Below, piece after piece: positions 10,729-20,328 of a stretch of DNA of 64,000 bases. The stretch lies in assembly GCA_036971615.1 (NCBI GenBank), contig JAYKKR010000010.1, forward strand, positions 1,240,001 to 1,304,000. Reading direction: 5' to 3'. The notes under the pieces were generated by a model. It did no database searches. It had not been told where the DNA came from and saw nothing but the letters and a program-made list of their open reading frames with translations. Position 1 is the first letter of the stretch, and the number at the start of each line of letters is the position of its first letter. The DNA is from Amyloporia xantha (lineage: Eukaryota; Basidiomycota; Agaricomycetes; Polyporales; Adustoporiaceae). The translations under genes and the position numbers were made by a program.

Positions 10729-13181
10729 ATGGATATTGACAAACTCTTTAAGGTACAGTACCCCCACTCCGAAATGCACGTCAACACGTCTAAACTACGT
10801 AGCAGGTGCCCAAGCTACCTCCAGGTAGCAATAAGCGTAAAATGCCAGACAATCCCACTCCCGAGATGTTGAAGAGGATGAGGATGGATATGGAAGCACC
10901 CACTGCTGTTTCGTCCGCAAACGGTGGTGATGCTCCGAGCAAGGGAAAGTCGCGTGCCGCGAGCGTGCGGGATGAGGAGGATGAGAACGCTATGCAAGAA
11001 GACGAAGGAGACTTCGCGCCCGGTGGCGACGCGGATTACTTCGCAGAGGAGGACGAGGAGGGTCGATTCTTTGGTGGTGGCCTGACCAGGGAGCAGAAGG
11101 ATATCTTGAATATATTCGACAAAGACGGGAGGTGAGGAGGCTAGAGAAGATGTGAGGAGTGCTATTGTCTCTATATATTGCGGCACTGACCATTCGGACA
11201 CAGCTGGAGGAGTTGTCTCTACCGGGCGTCCGTAGGCTGTTATTGCGTTTCGAACGTGCGGTCAACAAAAACCAGGATCAGCGGTCAAAATACCCAGACG
11301 ATCCCACAAAGTAAGTAACCCAAAGTTGGATGATCTCTGTGCAGATACCTGATGCTTCGAGCTAGATTCATCGACTCTGAGGCAGACCTGGATGTTGCTA
11401 TCAAAGCTCTCCTTCCCCTCGCACAAGTACCCCTTATTGCCTACCCCGAACTCGTCAAGTCTGGTGCGGTCTCACGCCTAGTAGGTCTGTTGACCCACGA
11501 GAACGCCGACATCGCAATCGACGTTGTAGAGGTCGTGCATGAGCTCACGGATGAGGAAGTGGGCAACGAACTCGAAGAGGATGAGGAAGGCGAAGGGACT
11601 AGGGAAGAGGCCCTGAAGATGCTTATTGAGGGCCTGGTAGGTCTGTCCGACATGCTCACATCTGATAGCGCGTACTAATGTCATGCCTGCGGTCTAGATG
11701 GAGAACTCGATCTTCGAATTACTCGTCGACAACCTTGGTCGCTTGAACGAGGAAGAAGAAACCGATAGGCAAGGCGTCTTCCACATACTAGGTAAGGCAC
11801 AAACCCTGGTGTCAACGTGTGCTCACTGCTGAATCCATTTTCCAGGTATCTTCGAGAACGTGCTCGGGTTCAACACCGATTTTGCACCACAACTCGTGGC
11901 GAAAACATCCATTCTGAAATGGCTCTTGAACCGGATACAGGCGAAGAAACACGATGAAAACCGTGGGTATGCGGCGGAGCTCTTGTCTATTCTCCTACAA
12001 AATAATCGGGCGGACCGCTTGGAGTTTGGCAAGCAAGACGGTGTGGAGACCGTTCTCAAGGTTCTTTCAGTACGTTTCGGAAGAGACGCCTTTGTATGAT
12101 GTTTGCTAACGGAGTTCTGTAGCAATATCGAAAGAGGGACCCAGCCGATGCTGAACAGACAGAGTTCATGGAGAATGTTTTCGACTCATTATGCTCAGCA
12201 CTGGCAGAACCTGAGATTAAAAAGCTGTTTCTTGCCTAGCGAAGGCGTGGACCTCATGGTGCTGATGATGAAGTCAGTTCTTCTTTACTCTCATTGAAGA
12301 TGTTATTGATGTCTATTTCTCTTAAGGGACAAAATGCAGTCACGGTCGCGGTCAATCAAGGTCCTAGACTACGCAATGTCAGGTGCCGCGGGTACAGCGA
12401 CTTGCGAGACATTCGTCGAAGCTCTGGGGCTGAAAACTCTCTTTTCTGCATTTATGGGAAAGGTTGGGTGTTCCCTTCTGTCATCACCGGTCTCTTTTGA
12501 ACCCCTGTCTTTCCAGGCATCAAAGAAGTCAAAGGCTCATGCCGAAGCCCCAGCATCAGAGGATGCATCACATACACTTGGTATCATCTCGTCGCTACTG
12601 TCTAATCTACCCTCAGACCAGCCGGCGCGGATACGGCTTTTGGCAAAGTTCGTCGAGAACAACTACGAGAAAACTGAGAAATTGCTCGAGATTCGAGATG
12701 CCGCACAAGGTCGTCTGAAGACAGTAGAGAAGGAGATCGAAGCTGAAAAGAAGGTACTTCCACTGTGCAATCGGTGATCGACTGCTTCTGAAACCTCGCG
12801 CAGGACCTTGTGGAGGAGGGTGAGGAGATCGGTGCCGAAGAGCAAGACCTATGGTATCTCCAGCGACTCAACGGCGGGTTATTTACACTGCAGACGGTGG
12901 ACTATATCCTCGCGTGGATCATCATGGAGGATGACGGCGTATGTTCTAACATGGTCCAACTATCTGATACGAGCGCCCAGCTGATGCTATAACTTCTACA
13001 GATCCGGGCCCATGTACAACAAATGCTGAGCCGGAGAAGCAAGTCACTGAAGGATGTAGCGAGCACACTACAGATATACCATGAGAACATTGACGAGGAA
13101 GATACAAGTGCGCAAGATGACGGCTCCCCATCACGCAAGGAGATCTTGCGGAATCTAATCGCGTTCCTGGAAGGATGTTGA
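10729..13181 (+). CDS. CTNNBL1: CTNNBL1 (beta-catenin-like protein 1), two apparent frame breaks
   Basis: ARM-repeat protein of the Prp19/CDC5L-associated spliceosome. It starts MDIDKLFK at 10729, followed by an intron and VPKLPPGSNKRKMPDNPTPE. Diagnostic segments are EEDEEGRFFGGGLTREQKDI, LPGVRRLLLRFERAVNKNQD, LLTHENADIAIDVVEVVHEL, EFMENVFDSLCSALAEPEIK, SIKVLDYAMSGAAG and LWYLQRLNGGLFTLQTVDYI. The C-terminus IRAHVQQMLSRRSKSLKDV ends at TGA 13179-13181, as in the family. Two junctions do not hold frame. The 11132 donor leaves a phase that does not match LEELSLPG at 11204; one extra G in the GGG run at 11127-11129 would fix it. At 12237 an in-frame TAG follows KKLFLA, while the next frame continues SEGVDLMVLMMK; one C fewer at 12235-12236 would fix it. 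Confidence 0.88.
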
Positions 13182-13274
13182 TTGTATGTGCTGTATAATA
13201 CTTTTGAATAATCGGACTGCTCGGCTGTTACGACAACAGCGTGTGGTAAAGCCGTTACAAACCGCCAGCAGGGA

Positions 13275-15110
13275 TCAGGCGATAGCCAGTAAAGCAGCGG
13301 ACGAGAGAAGCATGTCCAAAGCACCCTTAGTCTTGACTAGTTCCTTCTGGAAGCGGATCTCAGCGGCGACCTTCTTGCGGAGCCGAGCAAAAAGGGTATC
13401 TATGAGAGGCGACTGGCCTAAAACGGGCGTGTACATGTCTGTATGACAATCAGTCAGAAATATAGAATAGCAATTGAAGTAAAGCAACCAACCGATGACT
13501 ACACCGGCAATGTCGCATACCATCTCGCCAAAGCGCGGGTCTGCGACGTGCTTCAGGAGCAGTCGAAGCACAGGCTCAAGGAGAACATCGTCGCGACCTG
13601 CGAGTGCCGACCGGAGACCATCTCGATGAATAAGCTCCTGTATCAGTGCAAAGGTTGTGGTTGGTGGTACTTGCTATTAAAGACAAGGAATTAGACCGAT
13701 CGGTCGCACGATAGGTTAGGGTAGAACCGACATACCTTCCGCAAGACTGAATCCAATGCCGCAGAGTACTTGAAACCTTTCAACATTCTGTCGTACTCCC
13801 GTAGCCTCTTCTTTCGTTTGCTCTCTACTTTGAACTCATCCACGTCGCCGGTTGGCTTGGGCTTCTTTTTCTCCCGTACGCGGCCCTGACCCACTGTTGG
13901 TAAAGCGCCACTCAGGAGGGAATCATATCCAGTTGTGCGGAATGCCGCAGCCGATAAGAGGTCCTGTGCAGCAGACTCTGAGGCTTTTGGCTGCCTCCGA
14001 CGGACCGAAAGAGTGCCGTCCGACATCCCTGCTGCTATATGCGTCTCGTCAGGCTGCGGAGTGTTGTCAGCGCCAGCATAGTCCATGTGAACAGAGTACA
14101 TACTGAAACTGCCAGACAGAGAATTGGTGCGGGGTATCGCATAGTATGCACAACATTGTAGTTGCTCACGTCGTACACCTTTACCATTTGGTCAAGGCCA
14201 CCGGTTAGAAGTCTACTGGCTTTGGAATCAAACGCCATTGCAGTCACAGTCTTCTGGTGATTTGACAATGCACGAGTACACCGTCCGCCTGCGACCAGAT
14301 CCCACACACGCAATATGGGGCCCGCGGACGACAGCGCAATGGTCCCGGAAGGGAACATCAGCACCTGTTCCACTGGTGCGGTATTCCTCCCTCCTCCTTC
14401 GCCGGTGCTCCCGCCCATCAGCATCTCGCATTCTCCTGTTCTTGAGTCGTACAATCGTACCGTTGAATCGTAAGAGCCCGTGAGGATGAGGTGTGGGTTG
14501 GACGTAGAGACCTGTCCCGAGCGGACGTAGTCGGTGTGGTCGACGAAAGTAGTAATACATGATTGTGAAGGGACGTCCCACAACTTGACGGTGGTATCAT
14601 CGGAGCAGGAGAGGACCTGTGTGTGGTCTGAAGCAGAGAATTTGGCAACATGGACGGGTTGTTTGTGGGAGTCGAGGGTTCGGAGAATGGCACGGGAGTT
14701 GATGTCAAAGACCTAAGCAGCTTCAACCGTTAGCAAGAGAGCCGGCAGCGTACCGTGTGGGTATAGTAGGTCGGCGGCTCATCTGTGAGACTGACCTGAA
14801 TCAAGCCGGTGTCATCTCCCGCTACAACCAGCTTGCCGTCTCCTCGTATGCAACCGCTCCGCGCAACATCTTTGAATCTTGATATTGTCTTGGTGACCTT
14901 CTGCGTTCTTGGAGCATATATCTGTATTCGCGTGGCTGCTGTAACAGCATACCTGTGAGGCTTGGAGGGAGAAAAATGAACGGAGGTGATGGGTGCGTAT
15001 TCTTTGATGAAGACTGGGTGTTTGAATTGTCGCCAGTACCGAGATTCAGCATTGTGTTTTGTCACTGCTGGTCGTGCATGCTTTGCGACTACAACAGGCT
15101 GGTAGTCCAT
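13275..15110 (-). CDS. UTP15: UTP15, U3 small nucleolar RNA-associated WD40 protein
   Basis: Component of the t-UTP/UTP-A part of the small-subunit processome, acting in the nucleolus on pre-rRNA. The start ATG 15110 gives MDYQPVVVAKHARPAV, then RYWRQFKHPVFIKEYAPITS, a UTP15 signature. WD repeats follow: VFDINSRAILRTLDSHKQPV, CSDDTTVKLWDVPSQSC, TGSYDSTVRLYDSRTGECE, VRVWDLVAGGR-like (ILRVWDLVAGGR) and GGLDQMVKVYDVSNYNVV. The C-terminal UTP15 domain includes KRKKRLREYDRMLKGFKYS, VPPTTTFALIQELIHRDGL and LEPVLRLLLKHVADPRF. Five introns all splice in frame. The end TAG at 13275 is 93 bp from the convergent CTNNBL1 stop. Confidence 0.92.
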
Positions 15111-15388
15111 TATCTTGGGCGCAGACAGATGGTTTACAGCGGATGCATGGGACGACCTCGAAACCGAGTTCAAACCAGTCGGCCATTCGATCGTTCCCAA
15201 TTCGGAAGTCGAGAATTTCGAGGACGCGTGCACGTGATTTGATAAGAAGATCGATTGATGTCCTCCGACTTCATTTTTCTTGCTGCTATAAACTCTGTAC
15301 CATACCCCTCGGTCGCCCTCACCTCCTCCTTCCTGTAGCCCTACTTCTTCCCCCCTCTATCTATCTCTCGTCTTCATAAAATTCAAAG
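15111..15388. promoter_or_regulatory. divergent promoter UTP15 / TCTP with pyrimidine tract
   Basis: A 278-bp region with a CACGTGAT octamer at 15231-15238. A strongly pyrimidine-rich tract (about 15315-15375) runs up to the TCTP start, as is common near transcription starts of highly expressed translation genes in fungi. Confidence 0.45.
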
Positions 15389-16162
15389 ATGTTGTTGTAC
15401 ACCGATGTCATCAGCAGCGATGAGATGTTCTCCGACGCTTTCCCCATGTACGCCGCTCAGCGAAATCTTTTCCGAGTTGCAACTGACGTGCGGTTCGGAT
15501 AGTAAGCAGGTCGACGATATTGTGTTCGAGGTAGACTGTAACATGATCACCGTCAAGGCTGGTGCCGACATCGACATCGGTACGTATTGAGTTCATCCTA
15601 CGTCTCGACTTGCCGTTTATATATTCTCATCTAGGTGCCAATCCCTCTGCGGAGGACCAGGATGATGCGCTTGAGGAGGGCGCAACGCAGGTCAACAACG
15701 TCGTCTACTCTTTCCGTCTTCAGTCGACGTCGTTCGACAAGAAGTCATTCCTCACGTACCTCAAGGTCCGTGGCTGATATTGCTCCGCCGGGAGTTCGAG
15801 CTCACCATTAAAATAGGGCTACATGAAGAATGTGAAGAACCATCTTCAGGATTCGAATCCGGAGCGTATCGAGGCGTTCGAAAAAGGGGCGCAGACATAT
15901 GCGAAGAAGATCGTTGCCAACTTCAAGGATTATGAATTCGTGAGCATACCCTTGCTGTCTGCCCGTGCATTTTATTGACAAAGGCTTTTCAGTACACTGG
16001 CGAATCGATGAACCCCGATGGCATGGTTGCGTTGTTGAACTACCGAGAGGACGGCGTAACGCGTATGTCTACTTCCTACATTGCAAGGCATGGGTCTGAC
16101 TTTCCCTTTCTTCAGCGTACTTCACATTCTGGAAGGATGGTCTCAAGGAAGTCAAGCTCTGA
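15389..16162 (+). CDS. translationally controlled tumour protein homologue (TCTP)
   Basis: Small, abundant, conserved cytosolic protein (yeast Tma19) associated with ribosomes and growth control. Exons are 15389-15447, 15503-15579, 15635-15765, 15817-15939, 15993-16062 and 16116-16162. The product starts MLLYTDVISSDEMFSDAFPI and continues KQVDDIVFEVDCNMITV. It contains GANPSAEDQDDALEEGATQV (TCTP signature 1), VYSFRLQSTSFDKKSFLTYL, YMKNVKNHLQ, and FYTGESMNPDGMVALLNYRE (signature 2), ending TPYFTFWKDGLKEVKL. Length of about 168 residues matches the family. Every junction is a clean GT-AG. It is divergent from UTP15 and converges on PDI. Confidence 0.96.
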
Positions 16163-16436
16163 TTGGATTGCTTCTCCACACTCTACCCGATTTCTTCCTT
16201 ACACACGTTCCTTCTTTCCTGGTCTGTTCTCCTACTTTCGGTTTTCTCGGTGTTCATGTCGCAAAGAGAAGAGTCAGCAGTATCTCATCATGTTTCAGTA
16301 GTGAGGATTTTGAGAATGCGCATTCGATGCAAAATGCTAGTCGATCTCATCCACGAACTTTTATGGCCAAGCAAAAAATCTCAGAACGATAGTAAGCTAC
16401 GACTAAATAGTACAGGCAATATCACTGCATGCCAAG

Positions 16437-18213
16437 CTACAGCTCATCGTGATGATCCTGGAACACCTCCTGCTGCGTGTTGTTTTCGAAAGGGACCTTT
16501 GGGTCTAGCGGGTTCTTCGCATTCTCCTCCACGAAGGCAATGAGGCTCTCCAAAGAGCGATCACCGTTATAGTCGATGAAATCGCGTGAGCCGGCCCGCT
16601 TGAACTTGAGAGTCGGGAAGCCAGACACCCGGAAGGGTACATCGGCAGGAAGGTCGTTCTCCTGAGCCTCCATTTTGGCACTGCGATTATACGCCAGTTA
16701 GACAGAACAGGGACACGGACTCAAGTTTGTGACGTACATCACAATGCGGTCCTTAACCTCTGCGTAGCGGTCACCAAGGGAGTCCCAAGTAGGCTTCAGG
16801 CGCTTGCAATGTCCACACCTAGTTGACAGTTATTAGCAACAAGTTAAATTGATCAGGGAAGCGAATAGCATACCAGCTAGCGTAGAATTCAACAAAGACA
16901 TCCTTGTCATCGTCGAGCACAACTTCCTCAAACTGCTTGCCGACTAGGTTGAATACGGACTCGTCCTGTGTCGCGGGAATCGGCTGGCTCTTGAGCTGCG
17001 GCTGAAGCTTCCCATCGATAAACTGGATCACCATGCTTTCCACGTCGTCGGCCTTGAGCTCCTTGTCTTGATCATACGGGTATTTCAACTGCTTCTTCAA
17101 GTCCTGGATAACAAAGCTCGGCCATTTTGGCTCGTTCAAGTTGAGCGCCTTGGCGTGGTCGCCAAACTTAACGGCGTCAATCCAAACGAAGTTGACGTTG
17201 TTCTTCCACTTGGCCGCAACAGGCTTCAGGGCCTCAATGTACGCGTCGTGATCCGAGTCCGTGGGGTCGAGGAAGAGGTATGCGAGAGGCTTTCCGCTCT
17301 GGGCGTACATCTGGTAGTTGTCTGTGTTGACTTCGTCAATGACCGGAATGGAGAGCTCCTTGATCCATTTCTCGATATCCTTGACCTTCGCGGAGCCGAT
17401 GGGGTACGGGTATTCGGTCTGTGGTTCGTCGAATGCACGGTAGAGAACGATGGCGGGAGGCGTGACTCCTGCAGCTTCAGCTACTGCACCATTAGTCGTT
17501 GCACCGAACAGGTAGTCGTCCCGGTGCTTGTTCGCCGTCGCGCTGAATTCGGGCCCAGGAGCATCAGTAGAAGAAGGGAGGAAAGCCAGCGCGACAATCT
17601 TGTCGGCCTTGGTGAATTCCTCGTAGTTGTCGGGCGTTACATCCGTCACAGCAGGGAGGGATTGCCTGAAGGCGAAGATTTTAGTAATCCTCCTAAGCTG
17701 AATCTCAAACAGACACACTTGACCATGTAGCTGATGATTCCATCGGCCTTGCGGGGACCTGTGTAATCTGTGTAGTCACCGTTGCGATACACACGCAGTG
17801 TTCTAGGGACAGACTGACTTTGAGTGATTTTGCGACACTTAAAGCGTAAGGCAAAGCACTCACGGGTATCCTTGGATTCCATTCGCCTGGCACAAATCTG
17901 CCTGGTCAACACAGTCGACTTTGGCGATCTTGACGTTCTTCTCCTTGAGCGCAGTGGCTGCCTCCTCATAGTGAGGCGCGAGAGCTTTGCAGTGTCCGCA
18001 CCTGGATGGCCTCTATTAATGGGGGTCAATGTACGTGAACCACAAATGTCCAAACCATGGTGCAAAGAACTCGACGAGAATGAGAGACTCCGGGTTGACC
18101 ACCGAATCGAAGTTCTCCGAGGTGAGGTTGATCACGTCGGAGGCACCGTCGGCGACAACGACGGAGACGAGCGCGAGGACGGTCGCGGATGAGAAAAGCC
18201 GGGAAAACCGCAT
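16437..18213 (-). CDS. PDI1: protein disulfide isomerase (ER, two CGHC thioredoxin domains, HDEL)
   Basis: ER oxidoreductase that forms and rearranges disulfides. A signal peptide (MRFSRLFSSATVLALVSVVV, about 21 residues) opens the protein. The first catalytic domain has LVEFFAPW split by an intron (18055-18002) before CGHCKALAPHYEEAA. Two non-catalytic thioredoxin folds follow, for example VIDEVNTDNYQMYAQSGKPL and WIDAVKFGDHAKALNLNEP. The second catalytic domain has VFVEFYASW, an intron, then CGHCKRLKPTWDSLG and FPTLKFKRAG. The C-terminal HDEL directs ER retention. Length is about 500 residues, typical a-b-b'-a' layout. Both CGHC sites are intact. A candidate unfolded-protein-response element lies about 90 bp upstream. 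Confidence 0.95.
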
Positions 18214-18689
18214 TTCTCGAGGGATTGAAGGAAGGCAGGATAGAGGTGGAAGGTGAAATAGGCTCCGTTAGCGCGATTATATGGACTGATTGAATGAAGT
18301 GACGTGTCACTAAGTATAGTGGGATATATGTGTAAGCACCGGCTGTCAATCTCATCACAGGTATCACAACGTCGACGTCGGCTTGTTGTCGAGACTCGAG
18401 ACTGGCCATTGTCTGGGCACAGATTACATTCAGAACTGAGGTTCCTCAGCAAGTTCAGGGCCTTGAAGAGATTCGAAACGCGAGAAACTTGAACAAGCCC
18501 TCGATGGTTGAAGCATAAATTAAGTATCGATTTTGGTTAAGACACTTTGGCTAGCCACCGCCGTCACGATATTACTCGGCTGATCAAACGTCGGGAGGAG
18601 TCAGTGCATATGGAACATCGTGATATATAATCAGACGCTATAAGAGATACGTGGTCCATCAACAACCAATGGTCCGCCACTCGCAGAGG
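18214..18689. promoter_or_regulatory. PDI promoter and verprolin 3' flank
   Basis: This 476-bp stretch is intergenic. It contains the near-palindromic TGACGTGTCA at 18300-18309, upstream of the PDI start. I see no gene in it. Confidence 0.4.
18300..18309 (-). promoter_or_regulatory. candidate UPR element upstream of PDI
   Basis: TGACGTGTCA lies 87 bp from the PDI start codon. It contains TGACGTG, the core bound by Hac1/XBP1-type bZIP factors in other eukaryotes. Assignment rests only on motif and position. Confidence 0.35.
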
Positions 18690-20030
18690 TCACAACAATC
18701 CCAAGTCAAAGTCGCTCCCCTTCTGCCGGCCTCCTCCATACCGCTTTACACCCGGATTAAACGGCCGCGGTGGGGGAAAGCCGGTAACCGGGAACGTGTG
18801 GGATCCTGCCAAGGGCGGTGGTGAAGGTACTGCAATAAAATATGTCAGTGTAAGAAATCTATTAGATAAACAGACCAAGACGCACTCTTGCGATGAGTTG
18901 AGGCAGGCGTGCCGTTGCCATTAATGTGTGGAGTCATACCAAGACCCATAGCAGACGGCATTCTGCTAGGAGGTGCTGTAGGGACACTAGAAGTCGACTG
19001 TGTCCGGGATCTAATGGGCGAAGGCCCAGGAGGGGGCGGAGGCGGTGCGAGTGATTGGCGGGAAGGAGGGGGCCCCGGTGGGGGTGGGGGCGGGCCAGGA
19101 GGTGCTGGTGTATGGCGAGCTGGAGAAGGACCAGGAGGAGGTGGAGGAGGCGAGGGTATTGCGCGAGATATGTCCTCAGACACTGTCTTCACGCGCGACG
19201 GCCGGGGAGGAGCAACGCTTACCGGCCTCCTTGCAGGTGGCGGTGGGGGTACAGCACGACCAGGTGCTGCGGAGTCATTGTGTGGTTTCAAGCTGGACGG
19301 CCTCGCTGGCGGTGGGGGAGGTGCTCTACCAGGTGTTGTAGGCGGAGGTGGGACTTTACGATGAGATGCACCATGCGGAGCAGCGGATGCTGGACGAGCC
19401 GGAACGTCAGGAGCTGAGCGGGTAGACGACGCGTTGGACACGGATCGGGATGGGAGAGCTGGAGGACCGACAGATGGGATGCCATTGCGGGCAGGAGGGG
19501 GTGGAGGACGCGCGCTCGTGGGAGGAGCTGGTACTGTCCTCGCTGGTAGACTTGGAGCAGGTCGACCAGGAGGTGAGGGCGCGCTGGGTGCTGGTGGAGG
19601 CGGTGGTCGCGCTGGGCTGGGCCTATTTGGTGGCGCAGGAGGTGCCGATGCCGGTGGTGCTGGAGGCGCACCATTGCGCTTAGGTATTGAAGGCGGTTTA
19701 CCAAGTGCGGGTGGTTTTGCTTAGAGAAGCACGAGGGATGATAAGTTACACGAGTAGAGCGGCGATCAGTCTCCATGTCGCACCTAGACTATTGTGACCG
19801 GCAGGCTTCAGCTTGGGCATTCCTCCTGCGAAAAGTCCTCCTAGTTGAGGTGGCCCAGCAGATGCAGAGGACGCCATAGGTATCGCTGCGCTGGCCCCTC
19901 CCCCTCCAGATCTCCCTCCACCACCACCACCCTTCGGTGCTTCGACAGCTGGAGCACTGCGATCATTTGTTTGCGCTTTCTTGAGTCTTTTACCGGCCTG
20001 GATTTGTGCTAACAGTTCAGCTGACGCCAT
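18690..20030 (-). CDS. VRP1: verprolin / WASP-interacting protein (WH2, proline-rich)
   Basis: Actin-regulatory scaffold that binds G-actin and WASP at sites of endocytosis. The start ATG 20030 gives MASAELLAQIQAGKRLKKAQ, a WH2 actin-binding motif (L-L-x-x-I-x-x-G-x-x-L-K-K). A Gly-rich linker and LGGLFAGGMPKLKP follow. After an intron near 19784-19720 comes a long proline-rich region (about 19720-18880) with many PPPPP tracts and SH3/profilin-type motifs. A last intron (about 18880-18835) precedes the C-terminus with GSHTFPVTGFPPPRPF and GVKRYGGGRQKG, which fits the WASP-binding domain of WIP proteins (F-P, PPP-x-P-F, K-R-Y). About 445 residues. The strong G/C strand bias creates long false ORFs on the opposite strand. 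Confidence 0.88.
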
Positions 20031-20328
20031 GTCAAAGTCTTAACCTGGTGTAGGCTAGTGAGGAAGAGGTGAGACTTCGATGATGACGCCGGCCGAAGTG
20101 AGAGTTAGTTGCATGACTTGCATCAACCCGCGCACCGCGGCGCAGACCGAATGTGGCTCGTACGCGGAAACCTCGACAACAACTTAGAATATGGCACACA
20201 AATGCGCAATATCGCTGAATCCATGGTGTACATATCGCAAAATACAGTAATAATTGTGAGTGCGTATTACAAAAACATGTTCAATACGCAGGGACGTTGA
20301 AAGAGTGTGCGTCGACGCGATGTATCTA

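Noticed and set aside
11095..11110. ATATCTT as a U12-type AT-AC intron donor in CTNNBL1
   Set aside because: It falls inside the conserved KDILNIFD coding block, and no matching AC acceptor or branch site is visible.
17068..17730. 220-residue plus-strand ORF
   Set aside because: It is the exact antisense of PDI coding exons, which have clear domain support.
18909..19724. Gly-rich plus-strand ORFs
   Set aside because: Antisense shadow of the proline-rich region of verprolin; Pro codons read as Gly/Trp on the other strand.
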